The position numbers and the translations under genes were made by a program. Shown piece after piece: positions 34,384 through 42,253 of a DNA stretch of 64,000 bases; the stretch's first letter is position 1; each line of letters begins with the position of its first letter. The stretch spans positions 1 through 64,000 of the forward strand of contig NZ_SRXY01000005.1 in assembly GCF_004804335.1 (NCBI RefSeq), in the 5' to 3' direction. The notes under the pieces are model-generated. The model saw nothing but the letters and a program-made list of their open reading frames with translations. It searched no databases and had not been told where the DNA came from. The DNA comes from Pacificoceanicola onchidii. GTDB lineage: Bacteria; Pseudomonadota; Alphaproteobacteria; Rhodobacterales; Rhodobacteraceae.

Positions 34384-35301
34384 TTATCTCCTCTGGGTCA
34401 GGCTGTGGGTTTCGCCCCGCTGCGCGTCGCCCAGATAGAGCGAGAAATCGCGCTGATCGGCCTCGGCGGCATAGCGCGTCATCATCGCGGCGATGGCGGG
34501 GGTGGTGTAGGTCTGATCCGGCAGATTCGGGATCGGGATGGTCTTCAGCGGGCAGTCCTGCGGGGGTGTCTCGGCGCGGCCAAGCACATAAGCGCAGTGC
34601 AGCGCGCCTTCGTCAAAGACGGAATAGGCGGTGCTGAGATGTGCGGTAACGCCTTGCTCTGCAAGCATTTTGCAGAGCGCCGCCCGCTGCCCGCCGCGCG
34701 CTTCGGCCGTGATCTGCGGCGGGCGCAACCCGTCCTCGGTTTCCTCCAGGAGCACATGCCCGCCGGTCTCCAAGACCGCACCAAACAGCGCCGCGCGCCC
34801 GCTCTGCGCCGCCGCTGCACGTTCGCGCTTCAAGGTGAAATAGCGCCCACCCGCATAGCCAAGGCCGGGACCATCCGCGTGGCGGACCGCCTCAACCCGG
34901 CCCATCAGGATGCAGTGATCGCCCGCGTCGATCACCTCATGCGTGGCACAGGAAAACTGCGCCAGCGCGCCGTCGATCAGTGGCGTATTCGCGGCGTCAA
35001 AGCTGTGCGGCACCGATGCGAAGCGGTCGCCCTTGAAGCTGGCAAACGTGTTGGAGACCGCCTCCTGATCTTCGCCCAGCACGTTGATGGCGAAATGCGA
35101 TGAGGCGGCGAAGTCCTTGTAAGTGGAAAGAAACTTCCCCGGGCAGACCAGCAGAAGCGGCGGGTCGAGCGAGACAGAGGTAAAGGAGTTGGCGGTAAAC
35201 CCAATCGGCGCACCGTCCCCGTCGCGGGCTGTCACCACCGTTACGCCAGTCATGAAACTGCCAAAGGCGCGGCGCAGGGTTTGCGGATCAAGCGCGCTCA
35301 T
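34384..35301 (-). CDS. Flavin reductase component with C-terminal extension (TgnA-like)
   Basis: A 305-residue protein. Residues 1-165 are the FMN reductase fold (FGSFMTGVTVVTARDGDGAPIG, then NSFTSVSLDPPLLLVC and FAINVLGEDQ). The extra ~140-residue C-terminal domain is a feature of longer reductases that serve two-component monooxygenases. It supplies reduced flavin to the LLM protein encoded 3 bases downstream. The start at 35301 overlaps the hydrolase stop as ATGA, which decides it over a much longer upstream frame with no coding character. Confidence 0.87.
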   Translation of the reverse strand: MSALDPQTLRRAFGSFMTGVTVVTARDGDGAPIGFTANSFTSVSLDPPLLLVCPGKFLSTYKDFAASSHFAINVLGEDQEAVSNTFASFKGDRFASVPHSFDAANTPLIDGALAQFSCATHEVIDAGDHCILMGRVEAVRHADGPGLGYAGGRYFTLKRERAAAAQSGRAALFGAVLETGGHVLLEETEDGLRPPQITAEARGGQRAALCKMLAEQGVTAHLSTAYSVFDEGALHCAYVLGRAETPPQDCPLKTIPIPNLPDQTYTTPAIAAMMTRYAAEADQRDFSLYLGDAQRGETHSLTQRR

Positions 35302-36077
35302 CTCCGAACCTCCATGATCAACTCTGTCAGCGCCGCGTTGACCTCGGCGGCGTGGGTCATCGGCATCATGTGGGCGGCCCCTTCGATGATCAGCGCGCGG
35401 CCTTTGGGCGCGAGGCTGGCCATGGCCTTGGACATGGCCGGGGTGGAGTTCGGCTCTTCGCTGCCGGTCATGAAAAGCGCGGGGCACTGGAGGGATTGCA
35501 GCGCGTCGCGGCGGGGCAGGGTGCTCGATGCAAAGGCGGTGTAAGCCTGTTTGTAACCCTGCGGATCAACGCCTCTCAGCCAGCCTTCGCAAGCCTCCCG
35601 CTCAGGCGATGCCTCCGCCCCGAACCACCGTTCAAGCGTCGGCGTGGGATCAGGATTATCCAGACCTGTCAGAGTCTTGGCGCGCGCCGAAACAGCCTCC
35701 GCCGCCGCATCCGGGCGCTCAAATACGCCGTTCAAAGCCGCCACAGCCCGCACCCGCTCCGGCGCGCGCAGCGCCAGTTCAAGCGCAAGCATCGCCCCCA
35801 TGGAATGGCCCACCACAACCGCCGGACCCTCCAGCGCTTCAAGCACCGACAGGGCCGCCGCGACATAGCCGTCCATCTGCACATCAGAGCGCAGCGCGCT
35901 GCCGCCGTGACCGGGCATGTCCGGCGCGGTGATCCGCCCCGGCAAAGCGCCAAGCTGCGCTCCCCAGGCCTCGGCCCTGAGCCCTACGCCATGCAGCAAG
36001 AGCACATCCGGCCCGACCCCCCGCACGATGGCGGCCAGCCCGCCGATCTCAGACCGCGGCCGGGTTATCCAGGTCAT
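35298..36077 (-). CDS. Alpha/beta hydrolase of the operon (TgnD-like)
   Basis: A 259-residue alpha/beta hydrolase with LLLHGVGLRAEAW (oxyanion hole), nucleophile elbow VVGHSMGAMLALEL and catalytic His in EGAAHMMPMTH. In trigonelline and pyridoxine-type pathways a hydrolase of this fold cleaves the enamide N-methylformamidomethylene succinate to release methylamine, formate, CO2 and succinate semialdehyde. Its place between the flavin reductase and the DUF1185 gene supports that reading. It overlaps both neighbours (4 bases downstream, 29 bases upstream), so the operon is strongly coupled. Confidence 0.85.
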   Translation of the reverse strand: MTWITRPRSEIGGLAAIVRGVGPDVLLLHGVGLRAEAWGAQLGALPGRITAPDMPGHGGSALRSDVQMDGYVAAALSVLEALEGPAVVVGHSMGAMLALELALRAPERVRAVAALNGVFERPDAAAEAVSARAKTLTGLDNPDPTPTLERWFGAEASPEREACEGWLRGVDPQGYKQAYTAFASSTLPRRDALQSLQCPALFMTGSEEPNSTPAMSKAMASLAPKGRALIIEGAAHMMPMTHAAEVNAALTELIMEVRR

Positions 36078-36648
36078 GCCCGAGGTCCTTCAGATCCTGA
36101 TAGCGATCGCCAATCCGGTGGTGCGGACGGCCCGACATGGCCGCGCCCAGAACCACCACCACCTCATCATCACGCGGCGCGTCGGGGATGGCGAACTGGA
36201 TGGTCAGGTAATGCGAGCGTCGCCCTGCGTCGTTCTTGTCCATCAAGGGCACCATGATCGGCGCATTTGCCCCGCCGCGCGTGTTGGTGAAGGCGAGGTA
36301 AGCTTTTGCGCCCACGGCCTCGCGGTAAAAATTGCCAAAGCGCAGGGTGTGGATCAGGCCGGAGGCATGTTCGATCTCACCGTTCAGGCCCACCACGGCA
36401 GCCTTGCCATAAGCTTCAATCGCCGCGCCGGACCCGGCCAGCGCAAGCATCCGCTCGGTCATCATCTCACCCAGAACCGGCCCAAAAGCCTGAATTTCCG
36501 GTTTGAGATCCTCCACATAGCGCCCCGCCCACGGGTTGCGCAGCACGGCGGCGACGGCGAACATGCGCCACGGTTCGGCGGCGGGTTTGAAGCCTTCGAT
36601 CAGGACCTCTTCGTCATAGGTCACAATCTTGCGGATTTCTGGCTGCAT
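36049..36648 (-). CDS. Amino acid synthesis family protein (DUF1185)
   Basis: A 199-residue protein starting MQPEIRKIVTYDEEVLIEGF, with NPWAGRYVEDLKPEIQAFGP, and TRGGANAPIMVPLMDKND. I recognise these as the DUF1185 family. AAGGAG lies directly before the ATG at 36648. It is the first gene of the monooxygenase operon and divergent from a LysR gene. The biochemical function of DUF1185 is not established to my knowledge. The recurrent company with LLM monooxygenases and flavin reductases suggests an isomerase or hydrolase acting on a ring-opened amide (inference). Confidence 0.82.
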   Translation of the reverse strand: MQPEIRKIVTYDEEVLIEGFKPAAEPWRMFAVAAVLRNPWAGRYVEDLKPEIQAFGPVLGEMMTERMLALAGSGAAIEAYGKAAVVGLNGEIEHASGLIHTLRFGNFYREAVGAKAYLAFTNTRGGANAPIMVPLMDKNDAGRRSHYLTIQFAIPDAPRDDEVVVVLGAAMSGRPHHRIGDRYQDLKDLGHDLDNPAAV

Positions 36649-36754
36649 GGGGGTCTCCTTGTTCGCCCTTCGAGAGGTAAAAAGCGCCGGAGATTTTGAC
36701 AAACGAAGGTTTTATGTGCTTTGCCATTAGCAACACTAATGTATTGCTTGCCCT

Positions 36755-37603
36755 ATGTCCCGACGCCTGCCGCCCCTGACCTGGTTTCGCTCGTTCGAGG
36801 CCGCCGCGCGGACCCTCAGTTTCACCGCCGCCGCCGAAGAGATCGGCCTGACGCAATCGGCGGTCAGCCAGCAGATCAAATCACTGGAACTGCGGCTCGG
36901 CGCGCCATTGTTTGTGCGCAAACCGCGGTCACTGGCCCTGACGGATGCGGGCCGCAAACTTCTGCCGCAGGTGGGCGCGGCGCTTGGCGTTCTGGCTCAG
37001 GCGACGGAGCCGTTTGATGTGGGCGCGGGGCCGAACCTGTTGACCGTGGCCACCTCGGTGAGCGTGGCGCAATGGCTGGTCTCGCCGCGCCTGCCGGAGT
37101 TCACCGTGCGTCACTCGGACGTGCGCATTCGCCTCTTGAGCGCGGTCTGGCCGGACGATTTCCAGACGTCACATGCGGATGTGGAAATCCGCTTCGGCTC
37201 CAGGGCGCAGGCGGGGCCGGGGGCGCGGGCTTTGGAGCCAAACCGTCTCGTACCGGTCAAAGCGCCGGGGCTGGCGGGCGGGCCACAGGACCTGCCGCTG
37301 ATCGAAACCGTGGGCACCTCGGGCGGCTGGCGCGCGTGGCAGGACCGCCATGGGTCGCTGCAAACCCCGGCCTTCTACACGGATACCTACGGTCAGGCGA
37401 TGCAACTGGCGGCGGATGGCAACGGCGTGGCTCTGGTCAGCGCCTTGCTTGCCCGGCACGCGGTGGCCTCCGGGCAGTTGGCCTATGCCGCCGAAGGGGC
37501 AATAGAGGCGCAGGAAGGCTATTTCCTGCGCGCCGAACCGGACGGCATGGCGGCGGCCTTCGCCGATTGGGTGGAAGGGGCGCTGTGTAGAGAGATCGTT
37601 TGA
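36755..37603 (+). CDS. LysR-family regulator (GcvA-like subgroup)
   Basis: A 282-residue LysR protein with the GcvA-type start LPPLTWFRSFEAAARTLSFTAAAEEIGLTQSAVSQQI and an effector-binding domain. It is divergent from the DUF1185-led operon, with 106 bases between starts, and is the natural activator of that operon. The spacer has ATTAGCAACACTAATG (imperfect dyad) near 36726. It ends just before the second copy of the dispersed repeat. Confidence 0.92.
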   Translation: MSRRLPPLTWFRSFEAAARTLSFTAAAEEIGLTQSAVSQQIKSLELRLGAPLFVRKPRSLALTDAGRKLLPQVGAALGVLAQATEPFDVGAGPNLLTVATSVSVAQWLVSPRLPEFTVRHSDVRIRLLSAVWPDDFQTSHADVEIRFGSRAQAGPGARALEPNRLVPVKAPGLAGGPQDLPLIETVGTSGGWRAWQDRHGSLQTPAFYTDTYGQAMQLAADGNGVALVSALLARHAVASGQLAYAAEGAIEAQEGYFLRAEPDGMAAAFADWVEGALCREIV

Positions 37604-37629
37604 AGGAATGGGAGCATTGGTCTTAGAAC

Positions 37630-37834
37630 GCCCCGGATCGCCTGCGATCCGGTTCGCCCCCGACCTCGCCCCAGTTTCGCCAAAGGCGAACCAATTCTGC
37701 TTCGGCGAACCTGTGGTTCGACGGCGGGGGCGAAATAGCCTAACGTCTCAAAGTGTTCGGTGTGTGTGCTTGGAAAAACCGTAGGTGCAAACAACAGGCC
37801 CGCCCTCGAGGCCGGGGGCGAACCTCCGTTTCCG
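37630..37834 (-). repeat. Dispersed intergenic repeat, copy 2
   Basis: This is the inverted partner of 31663-31812. Its complement begins GGTTCGCCCCCGG and ends GATCCGGGG, with the same palindromic GGATCGC...GCGATCC end next to the LysR stop. It is about 50 bases longer than copy 1 because of an extra segment with the hairpin TTCGCC-AAA-GGCGAA near 37676. It lies between convergent genes, like copy 1. Confidence 0.68.
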
Positions 37835-37837
37835 AGG

Positions 37838-38218
37838 TCACTCTTCCTCCAGCACCTTGCGCGCCACGCGGAAACATTCGAGCGCCTGCGGCACACCGCA
37901 ATAGATGCCAACCACATGAATAATCGCGCGAATTTCTTCCTTGGTCACACCATTGTTGATCGCGCCCCGGCAATGGATTTCCCATTCGTGCATCTTGCCC
38001 AACGCGCCGATCATCGACAGGTTCATCATCGAACGGGTCTTGGCGTCGATCACATCATCGCCCCAGCCAAACCCCCAGCACCAGGCTGTCATGGCCTCCT
38101 GAAAAGGCCGGGTGAAGTCATCGGCGGCGGCGAGGTTCTTCTCGACATACTCTGCGCCAAGCGTGGACTTGCGCTGTTCGAGCCCCTTGAGAAAGAGGTC
38201 CTCGTCAAATGTGCTCAT
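37838..38218 (-). CDS. Carboxymuconolactone decarboxylase family protein
   Basis: A 126-residue all-helical protein of the CMD/AhpD fold. It has the PcaC-like segments RPFQEAMTAWCWGFGWGD, KTRSMMNLSMIGALGKMHEWEIH and GVTKEEIRAIIHVVGIYCGVP. No CxxC peroxidatic pair is present, so it is closer to decarboxylase than to AhpD. It precedes the repeat and lies downstream of an aldehyde dehydrogenase on the same strand. Its reaction is unknown. Confidence 0.87.
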   Translation of the reverse strand: MSTFDEDLFLKGLEQRKSTLGAEYVEKNLAAADDFTRPFQEAMTAWCWGFGWGDDVIDAKTRSMMNLSMIGALGKMHEWEIHCRGAINNGVTKEEIRAIIHVVGIYCGVPQALECFRVARKVLEEE

Positions 38219-38250
38219 GGGATTATCCTTTCAGTTTAACGGCTTTTCTA

Positions 38251-38308
38251 TTTGCGCGCTCAGCCAAGCCTGATCTCTTGTTTTTTGCGCGCTCAGCCAA
38301 GCCTGATC
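38251..38308. repeat. 25-bp tandem duplication at the aldehyde dehydrogenase 3' end
   Basis: TTTGCGCGCTCAGCCAAGCC followed by TGATC occurs at 38251-38275 and 38284-38308 with a 33-base period. The second copy contains the last codons and stop of the aldehyde dehydrogenase, so the duplication copied the gene end into the intergenic gap. It is a local slippage event. Confidence 0.72.
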
Positions 38309-39738
38309 GCGACGTTCTTCGTCTGCACGTAATTCCAAAGCGCCTCGCGCCCCTTTTCGCGGCCATAGCCGGATTTGCCAAAGCCGCCAAAGGGTGTCTC
38401 CACACCGCCCGCGTACCATTCGTTGACAAACACCTGACCGGCGCGCAACTGCCGTGCGGCGCGGGTGGCGCGGTCAAGATCGGCAGTAAAGACCCCCGCA
38501 ACAAGCCCGTAATCGGTGCCGTTGGCAATCTCGATGGCCTCCGCATCCTCCCGGAACGGCAGCACGGTCAGCACCGGGCCAAAAATCTCCGTCCGGGCGA
38601 TATCCATCTCCGGCGTCGCGGCCACAACCGTCGGCTCCAAAAAGGCCCCGGGCCGGTTCAGCGCATGGCCGCCGGTGACAAGCCGCGCGCCCTGTTCCTG
38701 TGCGGCAGAGACAAGCCCCAGGGCGCGGTCGCGCTGCCCGTCAGAGACCATCGCGCCCATGTTCGCCCCAAACGCGGTCCGCTCGATCCCCGGCCCGACA
38801 GACAGGCTCTTGGCGATTTTCTCAGCCCGTTCAAGCATTTCCGCCTGACGGCTTTCATGCACGATCACCCGCGACATGGCCGAACAGACCTGACCGGCGT
38901 TGAAATAGATCCCCCAGCGGATGTCATTTTCAAAAGCGTCAAGGTCCGCGTCCGCGTGCACGATGGCCGCCGACTTGCCGCCCAGTTCCAGAACGCAGGG
39001 CACCACGTTCTGCGCCGCCGCCGTGGCGATGGCCACGCCCGTGGGCACAGAGCCGGTAAAGACGATCTGGTTCACATGAGGATGCCCGGCCAGCGCCGCG
39101 CCCGCGTCCCGCCCCAGCCCGCAAAGCACATTGACCGCCCCGCGCGGCAGGCCCACGGCTTCGGCGGCCCGGGCAAACCAGGCGTTGGTCAGCGGCGTCA
39201 GTTCGGGCGATTTGATCACGCAGGCATTGCCCGTTGCCAGCGCCGCCGAAAGCGACCGGGCGGTCATCTCGACCGGGTAATTCCACGGGATGATCTGGGC
39301 CGAAACACCAAAGGGCTCGTTCTCGGTCCAGTCGAAATAGCCCGCGCCCAGCGGGATGGAGCGGCCTTCAACGGTGCTCGCCTGATTGCCGTAATACTCG
39401 AAATAGAGCGCCGCGCCGTCGATCTCGATATGGGATTCCCACAAGGGTTTGCCCTGTTCCAGCGTCAGAATCTGCGCGATCTCGTCTTTGTTCTCAATGA
39501 GATAGCGCCCCATGGCCTGCACCAGCCGTCCGCGTTCGATCGGGCGCATGGCGCTGAGCGCACCGGACAGATGACAGGCGCGGGCGGCCCGAACGGCGCG
39601 GTCCACGTCCCCCGCATCGGCCAGCGCGTGCTCGGCCAGCGTCTCTCCGGTGGCCGGGTCACTGACCGCGATGCGGCCCGCGCCGCCATCACACCAGGAT
39701 CCGTCGATGTAGTTTTTCCAGTAGGGGGCAATTTGCAC
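38293..39738 (-). CDS. Aldehyde dehydrogenase (betaine aldehyde / succinate semialdehyde type)
   Basis: A 481-residue NAD(P)-dependent aldehyde dehydrogenase. Motifs: IIPWNYPVEMTARSLSAAL, VFTGSVPTGVAIA, LELGGKSAAIVHADADLD and catalytic Cys in NAGQVCSAMSR. I use a GTG at 39738 (preceded by AAGG at about 9 bases), because the product then begins at the family's usual MxxAPYWKNYIDGSW and the longer upstream frame has no coding character. It may process succinate semialdehyde from the pyridine pathway or an aldehyde from betaine catabolism. The context allows both. Confidence 0.87.
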   Translation of the reverse strand: MQIAPYWKNYIDGSWCDGGAGRIAVSDPATGETLAEHALADAGDVDRAVRAARACHLSGALSAMRPIERGRLVQAMGRYLIENKDEIAQILTLEQGKPLWESHIEIDGAALYFEYYGNQASTVEGRSIPLGAGYFDWTENEPFGVSAQIIPWNYPVEMTARSLSAALATGNACVIKSPELTPLTNAWFARAAEAVGLPRGAVNVLCGLGRDAGAALAGHPHVNQIVFTGSVPTGVAIATAAAQNVVPCVLELGGKSAAIVHADADLDAFENDIRWGIYFNAGQVCSAMSRVIVHESRQAEMLERAEKIAKSLSVGPGIERTAFGANMGAMVSDGQRDRALGLVSAAQEQGARLVTGGHALNRPGAFLEPTVVAATPEMDIARTEIFGPVLTVLPFREDAEAIEIANGTDYGLVAGVFTADLDRATRAARQLRAGQVFVNEWYAGGVETPFGGFGKSGYGREKGREALWNYVQTKNVAIRLG

Positions 39739-39760
39739 GGGGTAGGGCCTTTTGTTCGGG

Positions 39761-40165
39761 TCAGGAGAGGTCTGCGCCGGCCTTAAAGACCGGCAGATCA
39801 TCGGCCATGTGAAGCCACGGCAGGCGTTCGGCGGCATGGCAATGCAGCTGCGGTTGATAGTCAGCGGGATCGTCGAGCGAGACCGCGTAAAGGTGGATCT
39901 CACCCGGCCAGCGCGTGCTCTCAAAGCTTATCTGCGTCCCGCAGGTCTCGCAAAAACCGCGCGTGGCAATCTCGGACGATTGGTAGGTTTTCCGGGTGCC
40001 TTCCCACTTAACATCCGAAGGCGCAAACCCCATCCACGCCACCACCGGCGCCGAACAGGCGCGGCGGCAGCTTTCGCAATGGCACAGCGCCGTCCAGAGC
40101 GGCGCGGCGGTGGTCTTGTAGCGCACAGCGCCGCACAGGCAGCGGCCAGAGAGCTTGGGGGGCAT
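39761..40165 (-). CDS. GFA (glutathione-dependent formaldehyde-activating) / CENP-V family protein
   Basis: A 134-residue zinc protein with the three cysteine groups of the family: CLCGAV, CHCESCRRA and CETCGTQ. AAGGAG lies 6 bases before the ATG at 40165, which decides it over an ATG six codons upstream. Members condense formaldehyde with glutathione or are uncharacterised. Here it lies between an aldehyde dehydrogenase and a Rieske demethylase that would release formaldehyde, so a detoxifying role is coherent. Confidence 0.87.
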   Translation of the reverse strand: MPPKLSGRCLCGAVRYKTTAAPLWTALCHCESCRRACSAPVVAWMGFAPSDVKWEGTRKTYQSSEIATRGFCETCGTQISFESTRWPGEIHLYAVSLDDPADYQPQLHCHAAERLPWLHMADDLPVFKAGADLS

Positions 40166-40198
40166 GGGCGGCTCCTTTGTCATGGGACCGAAACCCTT

Positions 40199-41299
40199 TC
40201 AGGGATTCGCCGCCCCGTCCACCGCTTCGCGCATCCACTTTTGCAGGTGCATGATCGAATGCTCGGAGTTCACGCCGCAGCCGGGATCAACCACCAGCGG
40301 CCCCGGCACATAACCGCGTGATTTGAGCCCGCGCTGCACCGATTCCACGAGGTGAATGTCCTCTTCAACGGTGGTCGCCCGGTCCTGCTGCGCCATGCGG
40401 CGCACGGTCTCGTCGTCCGCCCCGTCGAGCGAATACCAGCCGCGCCAGACCACCACGTGATCCGCATCAATCGCGCGCCAGTGGTAGGTGTTCAGCAGGT
40501 TGCCGGGGTAGACCTGAAACGAGAACATCGGCCACAGGAACCACGAGGAATACTTGTCGTTGTTGGCAAAGCCGCTGTCGATGTCATAGGTCATCTGGCT
40601 CAGGTCATTGCACTCCGTGGTGTGACGCAGGCAGTGACCCTGTGGCTGGATGTCATAGGTTTCGGGCCGGATCACCCCGGTGGCAAAGGTCGGGTGGTTG
40701 AGCGAACAATGGTAGCATTCGGAGTAATTCTCGACCGAAACCTTCCAGTTGCAATTCTCCGGAATATCCACCCATTCCAGCGGCTTGAGCTCTGCCCAGT
40801 TCGGCACAAAGGCCTCCAGTTCGCTACGCGCGCCGGGGAACCAGTCTTCCATCGGTGCGGCTTCGGGATCGAGGTTCACAAAGACGAAGCCAAGGAACAC
40901 CTCGGTGCGCACTTCGGTCAGGCAGATCTTGGACTTGTCAAAGCCGGGCACGGTCTTGGAGTTCGGCGCGGCGCGCAGCCCGCCGGTCAGCTCATAGGTC
41001 CAGGCGTGGTACGGGCAGACCACCACGCGCGCGGTGCCGGTGCCGGAGACAAGCTGATGCGCGCGGTGCTGGCACACGTTGTAGAAGGTGCGGATCACCC
41101 CGTCGCGGCCCTTGATCGAAAACAGGCTCTCATCGGCCAGCTCAAAGGCCACGTAATCGCCCGGATTTTCCAGCTCCGAGGCGTGGCAGGCAAACTGCCA
41201 TGTGCGCGCGAGCAGACCGGCTTTCTCGATCTGGAAGACGGCCGGGTCGGTATAATACCGCGCGTCGAGCGAGCGCACGGGCGGGCTAAGATCATTCAT
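40199..41299 (-). CDS. Rieske oxygenase, betaine (GbcA/CntA/stachydrine)-type demethylase
   Basis: A 366-residue oxygenase component. The Rieske ligands are C76-x-H78-x16-C95-x2-H98. The catalytic iron region is ENYSECYHCSLNHPTF, the form found in demethylases and monooxygenases of quaternary ammonium compounds (glycine betaine, stachydrine, carnitine). No reductase gene is adjacent. It overlaps the RpiR regulator by ATGA and faces the dimethylglycine-dehydrogenase-like operon across a divergent promoter. I infer removal of a methyl group from a betaine as formaldehyde. The precise betaine is open, and hydroxyproline betaine or glycine betaine are candidates. Confidence 0.85.
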   Translation of the reverse strand: MNDLSPPVRSLDARYYTDPAVFQIEKAGLLARTWQFACHASELENPGDYVAFELADESLFSIKGRDGVIRTFYNVCQHRAHQLVSGTGTARVVVCPYHAWTYELTGGLRAAPNSKTVPGFDKSKICLTEVRTEVFLGFVFVNLDPEAAPMEDWFPGARSELEAFVPNWAELKPLEWVDIPENCNWKVSVENYSECYHCSLNHPTFATGVIRPETYDIQPQGHCLRHTTECNDLSQMTYDIDSGFANNDKYSSWFLWPMFSFQVYPGNLLNTYHWRAIDADHVVVWRGWYSLDGADDETVRRMAQQDRATTVEEDIHLVESVQRGLKSRGYVPGPLVVDPGCGVNSEHSIMHLQKWMREAVDGAANP

Positions 41300-42183
41300 T
41301 CTGCGTCCTCCGAGTATATGCCGAGTTGATGGCGGCGGCGGTGAAAGGTTTCGACCCGTTCGACGATTTCATCCGAGGCCACGGCGATGACGAAGCTGAG
41401 CAACGTCTCCAGCAGGGCAATGGTCGAGACCGACGAAGGAAAGAACTGCGGCGTGTCCGCCGCGACGATAAAGCCATGATCCGCCGCCCGGATGATCGGG
41501 CTGGCGGGGCTGTCCGAGATGCTGACGATGCGCAGCCCCTGTTCACGCGCGATGCGCACCGCCTCGACCACTTCGCTGCGGTAGGGGCGGCAGGTCATGG
41601 CAATGAGCGCATCTTCCGGCCCGGCCCAGGCCAGATCATCCACCGGGGTGGAGCCGGGGCGGGGGATCGGATGAAAATCCTTCATGCCGGTGGAAGCCAG
41701 GTAGCTGAAGTTCCGGGCATTGGAGTTATTGACCCCGACGCCCAGCACAAAAACCTTGCGCGCGGACCAGATTTCTTCCGCCGCCGCCTTGAGCGTATCG
41801 GCCTCAATGCCCGCAAAGGTCTCTTCAAGATTGCGCATCGCCGCCTGCGCCATATCCGCATAGAGCCCGCCCAGATCCCCGGACTTGCGAATATCCTGCA
41901 ACCAGCGCGCCCGATCGGGGAAGCTCACGCCACCCTTTCGGATGGCCTCGCGGAAGGGGGCGCGAAAATCCTCGTAGCCTTCGAATCCCACCTGCCGCGC
42001 CATGCGCACAAAGGTGTTGGGCTTCACATTGGCCGCCTCCGCGATCTCGCGCACGGTCGAAACCCCCACATCCGCAGGGTTCTCCAGAACATAGCGCGCC
42101 GCTTTCTGCGCCTCCGGGGTCAGTGCGTCCCATTCCTCTGACAGGCGGTCCAGAACGCTCGATGATACATTTGTGTCATTCAT
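41296..42183 (-). CDS. MurR/RpiR-family transcriptional regulator
   Basis: A 295-residue regulator. The N-terminal HTH_6 domain (ALTPEAQKAARYVLENPADV and VREIAEAANVKPNTFVRMAR) is followed by a SIS domain (ARKVFVLGVGVNNSNARNF, CRPYRSEVVEAVRIAREQG). SIS-domain regulators usually sense phosphosugars, but roseobacter relatives control amine catabolism as well. It overlaps the Rieske gene (ATGA) and is divergent from the 42254 operon, so it probably controls both. Confidence 0.9.
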   Translation of the reverse strand: MNDTNVSSSVLDRLSEEWDALTPEAQKAARYVLENPADVGVSTVREIAEAANVKPNTFVRMARQVGFEGYEDFRAPFREAIRKGGVSFPDRARWLQDIRKSGDLGGLYADMAQAAMRNLEETFAGIEADTLKAAAEEIWSARKVFVLGVGVNNSNARNFSYLASTGMKDFHPIPRPGSTPVDDLAWAGPEDALIAMTCRPYRSEVVEAVRIAREQGLRIVSISDSPASPIIRAADHGFIVAADTPQFFPSSVSTIALLETLLSFVIAVASDEIVERVETFHRRRHQLGIYSEDAE

Positions 42184-42185
42184 GA

Positions 42186-42210
42186 TTGACAGTGGTACAT
42201 ATGTTTAATT
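42186..42210 (+). promoter_or_regulatory. Promoter/operator of the dimethylglycine-dehydrogenase-like operon
   Basis: A consensus TTGACA at 42186-42191 is followed by the palindrome ACATATGT (42197-42204) and an AT-rich TTTAATT at 42204-42210. The spacing to a -10 box is shorter than ideal, so the exact promoter is uncertain. The palindrome sits where a repressor such as the adjacent RpiR protein would act. Confidence 0.45.
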
Positions 42211-42253
42211 AGCCTGTCCATCAGTTTTGCGACTCCTTGCAAGGAAAATGGTC

